From Pseudomonas lini (GTDB lineage Bacteria > Pseudomonadota > Gammaproteobacteria > Pseudomonadales > Pseudomonadaceae), in assembly GCF_001042905.1 (NCBI RefSeq), contig NZ_JYLB01000007.1:124001-188000 (forward strand): a stretch of DNA of 64,000 bases. The letters run 5' to 3'. The notes beneath the pieces were generated by a model. It had not been told where the DNA came from. It saw only the letters and a list, made by a program, of their open reading frames with translations, and made no database searches. Positions 57,149 to 64,000 of this stretch are shown here, piece by piece (positions within the stretch are counted from its first letter, which is position 1; each line of letters begins with the position of its first letter). The position numbers and the translations under genes are program-made.

Positions 57149-57436
57149 TCAGGCGTGGATAGCAATCGGTTCGATAAAGGGTTGCTCACGCTGCTCCGCT
57201 TGCCAGAGATCGTAGTCGGTCTGAACCCCTAACCACATCCGGGCCTTACCGATTCCAGCCCGCTCCAGACGTACCGCCAAGTCCGGACTGATGGGCGCAT
57301 GGCCGTGCAGCACTCGCGAAAGATGCGGGCGGGCGAATCCAAGGTGCCTGGCCAATTCGGTGACGCTGATACCAAGCTCGGGCAATACATCCATCAAGAG
57401 TGTTTCACCAGGGTGTGGCGGGTTGTGCATGGGCAT
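57149..57436 (-). CDS. higA: HigA-type antitoxin
   Basis: A 95-residue XRE-type DNA-binding antitoxin: PMHNPPHPGETLLMDVLPEL (HigA opening), helix-turn-helix VTELARHLGFARPHLSRVLH, then SPDLAVRLERAGIGKARMWL and QTDYDLWQAEQRE. It neutralises HigB and, with it, represses the operon. The start at 57436 has AGGAGG 8 bases upstream. The toxin gene comes first (higB-higA), the usual hig order, 14 bases apart. Confidence 0.92.
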   Translation of the reverse strand: MPMHNPPHPGETLLMDVLPELGISVTELARHLGFARPHLSRVLHGHAPISPDLAVRLERAGIGKARMWLGVQTDYDLWQAEQREQPFIEPIAIHA

Positions 57437-57450
57437 GGTCCTGCCTCCTG

Positions 57451-57729
57451 TCAGTGGTAATCCAGATAGTCGACCAGTTCGATATCCGAACCAATAAAAC
57501 GAAAAATCACCCGCCAGTTCCCCGAAACGCTGAGTGACCAATATTCGGTCAGCTCGCCCTTGAGCGGATGTAACCGCCATCCCGGAAGGTCGAGGTCGTC
57601 GGGCGCCACTGCACGATCCATGAACTGCAGCATGCGAGCCAGACGTTTCGCATGATCTGCTCGAATCCCACGAGTCGAACCGGTTTCGTAGAAGCCACGA
57701 AGGCCTTTGTGCTGAAAGGATTTGATCAT
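57451..57729 (-). CDS. higB: HigB/RelE-type mRNA interferase toxin
   Basis: A 92-residue RelE-superfamily toxin: MIKSFQHKGLRGFYETGSTR, AKRLARMLQFMDRAVAPDDL, GWRLHPLKGELTEYWSLSVS and GNWRVIFRFIGSDIELVDYLDYH. HigB cuts translated mRNA in the ribosome; the conserved basic residues (Arg/Lys) and the C-terminal YxDYH are present, so it looks intact. It is the first gene of higBA, with a strong palindrome directly upstream. Confidence 0.92.
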   Translation of the reverse strand: MIKSFQHKGLRGFYETGSTRGIRADHAKRLARMLQFMDRAVAPDDLDLPGWRLHPLKGELTEYWSLSVSGNWRVIFRFIGSDIELVDYLDYH

Positions 57730-57734
57730 GCTCG

Positions 57735-57759
57735 AAGTGTAAGGCGATACATTACACTT
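57735..57759. promoter_or_regulatory. higBA operator palindrome
   Basis: AAGTGTAA (57735-57742) and TTACACTT (57752-57759), perfect 8-base arms with a 9-base spacer, starting 6 bases upstream of the higB ATG. This is where a HigA dimer would be expected to bind. A partial TGCACT-type copy lies further out. Confidence 0.7.
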
Positions 57760-57860
57760 GATGCACTATCTATGTATTGCACTTGGTCGGAGAATTTATG
57801 CTTTGTGCTGATTTCCGGTCTTTTGGAAGCAGGTACGGGACCTCCGTATCCTGAGTTACG

Positions 57861-59099
57861 TCAGGCCCTGACCTCTTCCACCGGCACATGCATGCGGTCG
57901 CGGTTGGCCAGGGTCGGGAACAGTTTGATCCAGGTCCCGGTCACCATCAGCGTGCCGATGCCGCCCATGACCACTGCCGGCACGGTGCCGAACCAGTGGG
58001 CCGTCAGGCCTGATTCGAACTCGCCGAGCTGATTCGAAGCGCCGATGAACAAGCCATTCACCGCGCTGACCCGGCCGCGCATTTCGTCGGGGGTTTCCAG
58101 TTGCACGAATGAGGCGCGGATCACCATGCTGATCATGTCCGCTGCGCCCAACACCACCAGTACCGCGAGAGAAAACCAGAACGAAGTCGACAGGCCGAAA
58201 GCGATGGTCGCCACGCCGAATATACCCACCGCGGTAAACATCACTCGTCCGACGTTGCGCTCCACGGCAAATCGCGCCAGAAACAGCGACATCAACAGCG
58301 CACCGACTGCAGGGGCCGAACGTAGCAGACCCAGACCCCACGGGCCGGTCAGCAGAATATCTTTGGCGAACACCGGCAGCAGCGCGGTCGCGCCACCCAG
58401 CAGAACCGCAAACAGATCCAGGGAAATCGCCCCGAGAATATCCGGGCGGCTGCGAATGAAGCGGATGCCCGCCAGCAGCGAATCCAAAGTGGCCTTGCCC
58501 TTGTTCAGCGGTGTCTGCCGGGCCGGGAGGTTGAGCATCAGCGCACAGGCGATGAGATAAAGGATCACCGTCGGGCCATACACCCAAACGCTGCCGAAGG
58601 CGTAGAGCAAACCGCCCAGCGCCGGAGCGACGATGGTTGCTGATTGTTGCGCAGATTGCGCGGCGGCAACGGCACGGGGGAATAACGCGCTGGGCACAAT
58701 GCTCGGCAGCAATGCCTGGGTCGTCGGCATTTCGAAGGAGCGGGCAGCACCGAGCAGGAAGGCGAGGATGAAGATCATCTCCCGGGTGACCTGGTCGGTC
58801 GCGCTGCCAATGGCCAGTGACAGGGCGATCAGCGCTTGCAGGGACTGACAAATCGCCGCGACCTTGCGCCGGTCATAGCGGTCCGCGACATGCCCGGTGT
58901 GCAGCATGAACAACACTCGAGGGGCAAATTCCACCAGCCCCACCAGGCCCAGATCGAGCACATTGCCGGTCAGTTGATACAGATTCCAGCCAATGGCCAC
59001 GGTCAACATCTGAAAACCGCTGGCGGTAAACACCCGCGCCAGCCAGAACGCGATAAACGGGCGGTGATGACGTAACAGCAGGGGCGCTTGGCTGGGCAT
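57861..59099 (-). CDS. MFS exporter (EntS/MFS_3-like)
   Basis: A 412-residue transporter with twelve predicted helices: RHHRPFIAFWLARVFTASGF in helix 1, then the motif GHVADRYDRRKVAAICQSLQ, FEMPTTQALLPSIVPSALFP, and the second half ETPDEMRGRVSAVNGLFIGA. These are marks of the MFS_3 (EntS-like) group, which includes siderophore and macrolide exporters. It stands alone. An overlapping 331-residue frame in the same sense is a shadow. Confidence 0.87.
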   Translation of the reverse strand: MPSQAPLLLRHHRPFIAFWLARVFTASGFQMLTVAIGWNLYQLTGNVLDLGLVGLVEFAPRVLFMLHTGHVADRYDRRKVAAICQSLQALIALSLAIGSATDQVTREMIFILAFLLGAARSFEMPTTQALLPSIVPSALFPRAVAAAQSAQQSATIVAPALGGLLYAFGSVWVYGPTVILYLIACALMLNLPARQTPLNKGKATLDSLLAGIRFIRSRPDILGAISLDLFAVLLGGATALLPVFAKDILLTGPWGLGLLRSAPAVGALLMSLFLARFAVERNVGRVMFTAVGIFGVATIAFGLSTSFWFSLAVLVVLGAADMISMVIRASFVQLETPDEMRGRVSAVNGLFIGASNQLGEFESGLTAHWFGTVPAVVMGGIGTLMVTGTWIKLFPTLANRDRMHVPVEEVRA

Positions 59100-59213
59100 C
59101 TGAAGGCAGGTCTGGGCAAGGGAAGGGCGAGATTATCACCAACCTGTAACGAGAAGTTGCAAGGCTAGGAAGTTTAGTTAGCTAGACACCGATCTATGGA
59201 ACATACGAAATCC

Positions 59214-59348
59214 CTGTGGCGAGGGGGCTTGCCCCCGTTGGGCTGCGAAGCGGCCCCAGACCCAGGCAACTCATTTCTGCCAGTACACCGCAGTAACCGG
59301 ATTTACGACTGCTGCGCAGCCGAACGGGGGCAAGCCCCCTCGCCACAG
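59214..59348. repeat. REPIN, family D
   Basis: Arms CTGTGGCGAGGGGGCTTGCC (59215) and its complement ending 59348, near-perfect over about 25 bases, with a long 85-base spacer that contains further small hairpins (GCTGCG/CGCAGC). Confidence 0.8.
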
Positions 59349-59466
59349 TTAGTCACCCTCCCAAAAAATGCATTTCATGTCGTTGCCAAACCCATGAGGC
59401 AACCTGTCACGCGGCAAAAGACCACACCGTCCATCGGCAAAAATGCGACTACTCTTTCAACGTTGC

Positions 59467-59480
59467 TTGATCCAGATCAA
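59467..59480. promoter_or_regulatory. ANR/FNR box upstream of cioAB
   Basis: TTGAT-CCAG-ATCAA, a perfect 14-base consensus site for the oxygen-sensing regulator ANR, 163 bases upstream of the cioA ATG. In P. aeruginosa ANR represses cioAB under low oxygen. The distance leaves open whether it acts on cioA or by looping. Confidence 0.8.
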
Positions 59481-59642
59481 GACCCTTCGTGGAATTGATC
59501 CGGTGGCCAGATGGCCAGACTCCCTACGTTTGTGATGATGGTACAAAAAGAACGAATTCGAATTCGCCACACTCCATATCCGTGGGGGCAGTGGGTGTAG
59601 GCCGCAAGCCTTCAGCCGGTATTACCTGACAGAGGAAGACTT

Positions 59643-61085
59643 ATGTTCGGTTTGGAGGCACTTGATCTCGCCCGGATTCAGTTCGCATTTACCATTTCGT
59701 TCCACATCCTGTTCCCGGCTATCACCATTGGCCTGGCGAGTTACCTGGCGGTGCTCGAAGGCCTGTGGCTGAAGACGCACAACGACACTTACCGCGATCT
59801 GTACCATTTCTGGTCGAAGATCTTTGCCGTCAACTTCGGCATGGGCGTGGTTTCCGGCTTGGTCATGGCCTATCAGTTCGGCACCAACTGGAGCCGTTTC
59901 TCGGACTTCGCCGGTTCGGTGACCGGGCCATTGCTGACCTATGAAGTGCTCACTGCCTTCTTCCTTGAGGCCGGTTTCCTCGGCGTCATGCTGTTCGGCT
60001 GGAACAAGGTCGGGCGCAAGCTGCACTTTTTCTCGACGGTCATGGTAGCCATCGGCACCCTTATTTCGACCTTCTGGATTCTGGCCTCCAACAGCTGGAT
60101 GCAGACCCCGCAAGGTTACGAAATCGTCAATGGCCAAGTCATTCCGGTGGACTGGCTGGCGATTATTTTCAACCCGTCGTTCCCCTACCGGCTGTTGCAC
60201 ATGTCCACGGCGGCGTTTGTGGCGACCGCCTTCTTCGTCGGTTCGTCGGCGGCCTGGCACTTGCTGCGCGGCAAGGACAACCCGGCAATCCGTACCATGC
60301 TCTCGATGGCGATGTGGATGGCACTGATCGTTGCTCCGATTCAGGCGGTTATCGGTGACTTCCACGGCGTTAATACGCTTAAGCATCAACCGGCGAAAAT
60401 CGCTGCGATCGAAGGCCACTGGGAAAACGTCGGCGATGAACCGACCCCGCTGATCCTGTTCGGCTGGCCGGACATGAAAGCCGAGAAAACCAAATTCGCG
60501 GTAGAAATTCCGTACCTCGGCAGCCTGATTCTGACCCACACCCTGGACAAGCAAGTACCGGCACTCAAGGAGTTCGCGCCTGAAGACCGGCCGAATTCGA
60601 CCATCGTCTTCTGGTCATTCCGGATCATGGTCGGCCTGGGCGTGCTGATGATCTTCACTGGTTTGTGGAGTCTGTGGCTGCGCAAACGTGACAGGCTTTA
60701 TACCTCACGTCCATTCCTGTACCTGGCGCTGTGGATGGGTCCATCCGGCCTGGTCGCGATTCTCGCCGGCTGGTTCACCACTGAAATCGGCCGTCAGCCG
60801 TGGGTGATCTACGGCTTGATGCGCACGGCAGACGCATCCTCCGGGCACAGCTTCGTGCAGATGAGCATTACCTTGGTCATGTTCGTTGTGGTGTATTTCG
60901 CGCTGTTCGGTGCAGGTCTTGGCTACATGATGCGTCTGGTGCGCAAAGGGCCGAAGATCGACGAAGGCAAGGAAACCAACGAAGGCGGTCCTGGCCAGAA
61001 ACGCACACCGGCCCGTCCGCTGTCCGCAGCCGATGACGATGGCAGCGAAGCTGATAACAGCCCCAGCCTGACCAAGGAGATTTGA
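59643..61085 (+). CDS. cioA: Cyanide-insensitive ubiquinol oxidase subunit I (cytochrome bd family)
   Basis: A 480-residue CydA-like subunit with nine predicted helices. Haem ligand His21 (RIQFAFTISFHILFPAITIG), the GWFTTEIGRQPWVIYGLMRT quinol/haem motif near residue 380, and NFGMGVVSGLVMAYQFGTNW near 75 are in place. The periplasmic Q-loop is short (no long Q-loop insertion of E. coli CydA), which marks the CIO type, active in cyanide. GAGGAAG lies 7 bases before the ATG. Operon cioA-cioB-small subunit. Confidence 0.94.
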   Translation: MFGLEALDLARIQFAFTISFHILFPAITIGLASYLAVLEGLWLKTHNDTYRDLYHFWSKIFAVNFGMGVVSGLVMAYQFGTNWSRFSDFAGSVTGPLLTYEVLTAFFLEAGFLGVMLFGWNKVGRKLHFFSTVMVAIGTLISTFWILASNSWMQTPQGYEIVNGQVIPVDWLAIIFNPSFPYRLLHMSTAAFVATAFFVGSSAAWHLLRGKDNPAIRTMLSMAMWMALIVAPIQAVIGDFHGVNTLKHQPAKIAAIEGHWENVGDEPTPLILFGWPDMKAEKTKFAVEIPYLGSLILTHTLDKQVPALKEFAPEDRPNSTIVFWSFRIMVGLGVLMIFTGLWSLWLRKRDRLYTSRPFLYLALWMGPSGLVAILAGWFTTEIGRQPWVIYGLMRTADASSGHSFVQMSITLVMFVVVYFALFGAGLGYMMRLVRKGPKIDEGKETNEGGPGQKRTPARPLSAADDDGSEADNSPSLTKEI

Positions 61086-61088
61086 CTC

Positions 61089-62096
61089 ATGGGTATTGAT
61101 CTTCCGCTGATCTGGGCCGTGATCATCATCTTCGGCATCATGATGTACGTGGTCATGGACGGCTTCGACCTGGGAATCGGGATTCTCTTCCCGTTCATCA
61201 AGGGCAAGAGCGATCGTGACGTTATGATGAACACCGTCGCCCCGGTCTGGGACGGCAACGAAACCTGGCTGGTATTGGGCGGCGCAGCATTGTTCGGCGC
61301 CTTCCCGCTGGCCTATTCGGTGGTGCTCTCGGCGCTGTACCTGCCGCTGATTTTTATGCTGATCGGGTTGATTTTCCGCGGTGTGGCCTTCGAGTTCCGC
61401 TTCAAGGCCAAGGACGACAAGCGTCACCTCTGGGACAAGGCATTCATCGGTGGCTCGATCGCCGCTACCTTCTTCCAGGGCGTGGCATTGGGTGCGTTCA
61501 TCGATGGGCTACCGGTAGTCAATCGTCAGTTTGCCGGCGGTTCACTTGACTGGCTGACACCGTTCACGATGTTCTGCGGTGCGGCGCTGGTGGTGGCTTA
61601 CGCGCTGCTCGGTTGCACCTGGTTGATCATGAAGACCGAAGGCAAATTGCAGGAACAGATGCATGACCTGGCGCGGCCATTGGCCTTCGTGTTACTGGCG
61701 GTGATTGGCATCGTCAGTATCTGGACGCCGTTGGCCCACGCTGATATTGCTGCACGCTGGTTCTCTCTGCCGAACCTGTTCTGGTTCTTGCCGGTGCCGA
61801 TTCTGGTACTGGTGACCCTGTACGGTCTGATTCGCGCGGTGGCGCGCAATGCGCATTACACGCCATTCCTGCTGACCCTGGTGTTGATCTTCCTCGGCTA
61901 CAGCGGTCTGGGTATCAGCCTGTGGCCGAATATCGTGCCGCCGTCGATCTCGATCTGGGACGCCGCCGCACCGCCGCAAAGCCAGGGCTTCATGCTGGTG
62001 GGCACGCTGTTCATCATCCCGTTCATCCTGGGTTACACCTTCTGGAGCTACTACGTGTTCCGCGGCAAGGTCACCCACGAAGATGGTTACCACTAG
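61089..62096 (+). CDS. cioB: Cyanide-insensitive ubiquinol oxidase subunit II
   Basis: A 335-residue CydB-like subunit with eight helices. Motifs: MDGFDLGIGILFPFIKGK near the start, APVWDGNETWLVLGGAALFG near 55, FKAKDDKRHLWDKAF, and the C-terminal GFMLVGTLFIIPFILGYTFW. It pairs with CioA to form the oxidase that reduces oxygen to water using ubiquinol. It begins 3 bases after the cioA stop (tight coupling). Confidence 0.95.
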   Translation: MGIDLPLIWAVIIIFGIMMYVVMDGFDLGIGILFPFIKGKSDRDVMMNTVAPVWDGNETWLVLGGAALFGAFPLAYSVVLSALYLPLIFMLIGLIFRGVAFEFRFKAKDDKRHLWDKAFIGGSIAATFFQGVALGAFIDGLPVVNRQFAGGSLDWLTPFTMFCGAALVVAYALLGCTWLIMKTEGKLQEQMHDLARPLAFVLLAVIGIVSIWTPLAHADIAARWFSLPNLFWFLPVPILVLVTLYGLIRAVARNAHYTPFLLTLVLIFLGYSGLGISLWPNIVPPSISIWDAAAPPQSQGFMLVGTLFIIPFILGYTFWSYYVFRGKVTHEDGYH

Positions 62097-62150
62097 CCCA
62101 TAGGACTACGGCGCTGGATTGATACCGGCGCCATTGCAGAGGAGAAAGCG

Positions 62151-62321
62151 ATGATGGCGGGCAAACCTACGTTGCAGGAAATTGAAGCTGCCGAGAAAAA
62201 GCCGCTCTGGCAGCGACTCGGCTGGCTGGCGATGATCTGGACCGGCAGCGTCGTGGCACTGTTCATTGTAGCCTCGCTGATGCGCATGTTCATGAATGCC
62301 GCCGGTTTGAGCACCCACTGA
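62151..62321 (+). CDS. DUF2474-family small subunit of the bd-type oxidase
   Basis: A 56-residue protein, MMAGKPTLQEIEAAEKKPLW then QRLGWLAMIWTGSVVALFIV, ending LSTH. It has one membrane helix (about residues 22-46) after a charged N-terminus and is preceded by GAGGAGAAAGCG at ideal spacing (a second ATG follows at 62154). By size, place 54 bases after cioB and the DUF2474 pattern it is the likely counterpart of CydX/CydS, which stabilise bd oxidases. It was too short for most automatic gene tracks. Confidence 0.8.
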   Translation: MMAGKPTLQEIEAAEKKPLWQRLGWLAMIWTGSVVALFIVASLMRMFMNAAGLSTH

Positions 62322-62356
62322 AATTCCCATCCCGTTGCCTTGCGGCACGGATTTAT

Positions 62357-62376
62357 AACCCTCCCGATGGAGGGTT
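62357..62376 (+). terminator. Rho-independent terminator of the cio operon
   Basis: AACCCTCC (62357-62364), loop CGAT, GGAGGGTT (62369-62376), followed by a run of T. It lies 36 bases after the small subunit gene and 12 bases before the convergent rlmG end. Confidence 0.9.
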
Positions 62377-62387
62377 TTTTTTCGCTT

Positions 62388-63512
62388 TTATTTACGTGCT
62401 TTGAGGATGACGAACTTGGGGGTGGCTGCTACTTGCTCGACGCCGCGGAACAACCGCGCCAGCTTGCTGTGATAACCCAGATGACGGTTGCCGACGATGT
62501 ACAGCGCGCCGCCCACCACCAACGATTCACGCGCCTGCTGGAACATCCGCCAGGCCAGGAAATCGCCGACCACTTGCTGTTGGTGAAACGGCGGATTACA
62601 CAGCACCACGTCCAGGGATTGAGGTTCCTGCTCTGCCAAACCATCGCCTGCCCGCACGATCACGTCACGATCGCCCAGCGCCGCGCGCCAGTTTTCAGCG
62701 GCCGATTGCACCGCCATGAACGATTCGTCCACCAGCGTGTAGTGGGCCTCAGGGTTTTGCAGGGCACTGGCAATCGCCAACACGCCGTTGCCACATCCTA
62801 GGTCGGCAACTCGCGCTGCGCCGAGGTTCTTCGGCAAGTGCGGCAAAAAGGCCCGCGTACCGATATCCAGCCCTTCGCGGCAGAACACATTGGCGTGATT
62901 GAGCAGTTCGATCGCAGGGGCGTCGAGTCGATAGCGGGTCGGGTAGGGGGAGACAGCAGGGGCTTTGGCTTCGGCTGTGGCGATCAGCAGCCGAGCCTTC
63001 TTCACTGCCAGCGAGGCTTGCACCGGGCCGATGTAACGCTCCAGCAGATCGCCCGCAGCGCGTGGCAAATGCTTCACCATCGCCGCCGCAATCACTTGAG
63101 CCCCGGGAGCCAGTTGACCCTGTAACCGGATCAGTTGCTCCTCCAGCAAGGCCAGGGTTTTCGGTACCCGGATCAATACCCGGTCAAACGGCCCGATGAA
63201 CGCTTCGCTGGCAGGCACCTTCGGCACCGCATCAAACGCCTGGCCATTGCGTATCAAGTTTTTTTCCAGCCCCTGAAAAGCCAGAAACGAATCGCCGCTG
63301 CTGGTCACCCGAACCTTGCCCATCAGACTGGCGGCCAAAGCGCCGAAGCTGTCGTTGAGCACCAGCACTCGGGTATCGGCTGCCGGTTGTTGCTCGGCCA
63401 GATGAGTCAGCAGGTATTCGTCTGCGGCATCAAACGCTTGCAACGGTTCATTCTGCTGTTCTGGCTGGCGGATCAGATCGAGTTGAGCGAAGGGGGTTTC
63501 GAGCAGAGGCAT
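62388..63512 (-). CDS. rlmG: 23S rRNA (guanine-N2)-methyltransferase RlmG
   Basis: A 374-residue enzyme with an N-terminal catalytically inactive methyltransferase-like half and a C-terminal active half: VADLGCGNGVLAIASALQNP near residue 235, VDESFMAVQSAAENW, and the NPPF motif VVLCNPPFHQQQVVGDF near 300. RlmG makes m2G1835 of 23S rRNA. The start MPLLETPFAQLDLIRQPEQQ at 63512 fits; 27 more codons from 63593 do not. Confidence 0.92.
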   Translation of the reverse strand: MPLLETPFAQLDLIRQPEQQNEPLQAFDAADEYLLTHLAEQQPAADTRVLVLNDSFGALAASLMGKVRVTSSGDSFLAFQGLEKNLIRNGQAFDAVPKVPASEAFIGPFDRVLIRVPKTLALLEEQLIRLQGQLAPGAQVIAAAMVKHLPRAAGDLLERYIGPVQASLAVKKARLLIATAEAKAPAVSPYPTRYRLDAPAIELLNHANVFCREGLDIGTRAFLPHLPKNLGAARVADLGCGNGVLAIASALQNPEAHYTLVDESFMAVQSAAENWRAALGDRDVIVRAGDGLAEQEPQSLDVVLCNPPFHQQQVVGDFLAWRMFQQARESLVVGGALYIVGNRHLGYHSKLARLFRGVEQVAATPKFVILKARK

Positions 63513-63702
63513 GAGGCGGGGGCTCTGGGTAGTCAACGGAAGATGAACAACGAGTGGCCCGGCGCTCAGGGGCGTTGTAGCGGGCGGAACCATCCGAGCG
63601 AACTGCGTCGTGGAACTTCACACGGCATCACTCAGGATGGATCGCAGATGGTACGTTTTTTTGGTCTGGATTACTCGCAGGGATTACCTGATTCGAGCAG
63701 TT

Positions 63703-64000
63703 TCAGATAATGCCCGCTCTCGCTGCTTTGATCACTGCGGACATTTTGTTGTTGGCGCCGAATTTGTGGATGGCGCCCCGTATATGGAACTGTACCGTGC
63801 TTTCGCTCAGGCTGAGGATGATCGCGATCTCGCCTGCGGTCTTGCCGTCGGCTGAATATTTCAATACCTCGACTTCTCGGGATGATAAATGCACGGTGCC
63901 CGGTTTCGAGGGCGCAGGCAGATCCTTCGCGACAAGCCCGTGCAGATGACGGCTAATGAACAACGCGTAGCCCAGATTTTTATACAGATCGTGCGTAGTA
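63703..64000 (-). CDS. LuxR-family regulator, 3' part (cut by window edge)
   Basis: About 98 codons of an open frame running off the window. The C-terminal GerE helix-turn-helix is clear: LSSREVEVLKYSADGKTAGE with IAIILSLSESTVQFHIRGAI and HKFGANNKMSAVIKAARAGI. The upstream residues (DLYKNLGYALFISRHLHGLV) fit the end of an autoinducer-binding domain. No luxI-type gene is in the window, so it may be a LuxR solo. The apparent TTG start at 63963 is inside the frame and is not the true start. Confidence 0.8.
   Translation of the reverse strand, partial: TTHDLYKNLGYALFISRHLHGLVAKDLPAPSKPGTVHLSSREVEVLKYSADGKTAGEIAIILSLSESTVQFHIRGAIHKFGANNKMSAVIKAARAGII

Larger units (their letters stand above)
59100..59642. 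other. 543-base divergent region, MFS exporter / cioA
   Basis: Contains a REPIN of family D (59214-59348), a perfect ANR/FNR box (59467-59480) and about 160 bases of cioA leader. No protein or RNA gene is recognised. Confidence 0.55.

Noticed and set aside
57856-58851. A 331-codon frame in the same sense as the MFS exporter, shifted frame
   Set aside because: A frame-shifted shadow of a 412-residue transporter with clear MFS motifs.
13232-59348. Repeated spaced motifs as a possible CRISPR array
   Set aside because: The repeats are isolated inverted pairs in intergenic spaces, not regularly spaced direct repeats, and no cas genes are present.

Overview
The window is a contiguous, GC-rich piece of a Pseudomonas chromosome, most likely from the P. 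fluorescens group. The basis is the gene order leuS-lptE-holA / lnt-ybeX-ybeY-ybeZ / miaB / hemL-thiE-thiD / ladS / aidB-like / amn / rluE, which I recognise as the order around PA3989-PA3961 of P. aeruginosa. The intergenic spaces also carry the paired REP sequences typical of fluorescent pseudomonads. No rRNA, tRNA, prophage, CRISPR array or intact transposase was found.

Layout. 0-2 kb: arfA (ribosome rescue, with its self-truncating hairpin) and an AT-rich halovibrin-like exported protein. 1.4-5.8 kb: leuS-lptE-holA, an operon whose two junctions each hold a strong hairpin. 6-13.2 kb: an unknown small protein, a YdcF-family membrane protein, the lnt-ybeX-ybeY-ybeZ operon, miaB and a DUF1820 gene. 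13.3-17 kb: a Sel1-repeat protein, then hemL, thiE and thiD. 17.2-19.6 kb: ladS, the hybrid sensor kinase that feeds the Gac/Rsm switch. 19.6-34 kb: acyl-CoA dehydrogenase (AidB type), AMP nucleosidase, RluE, an Lrp-type regulator next to a terminated transcript with no gene in it, a DUF6515 protein, a cation efflux protein, HrpB and several membrane or nuclease proteins. 34-44 kb: a second Lrp regulator divergent from a drug/metabolite exporter, the RNA helicase RhlE, a flavoprotein, a histone-deacetylase-like hydrolase, a MITE-like element, TesB, a HAD phosphatase and a zinc peptidase.

44-53.4 kb looks like an accessory catabolic island. It holds an IclR regulator, an EamA exporter, an ACS-type MFS importer, a two-domain 3-dehydroshikimate dehydratase (QuiC1), a TetR regulator, an NAD-type quinate/shikimate dehydrogenase, a type II dehydroquinase and a LysR regulator. 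Together these encode quinate/shikimate uptake and conversion to protocatechuate. 53.5-64 kb: trmA with a purine permease, a DUF4879-like secreted protein, a DJ-1-family protein lacking both catalytic residues, a higBA toxin-antitoxin pair with a clear operator, an MFS exporter, the cyanide-insensitive oxidase cioAB with a third small subunit gene and a perfect ANR box upstream, rlmG, and the 3' part of a LuxR-type regulator cut by the window edge.

At least fourteen REP/REPIN-type inverted repeats of several sequence families punctuate the intergenic regions, and no RAYT transposase gene lies in the window. The best candidates for undescribed biology are the terminated intergenic transcript at about 24.74-24.93 kb beside the Lrp gene, the catalytically dead DJ-1 protein, and the inverted-repeat operators in several divergent promoters.
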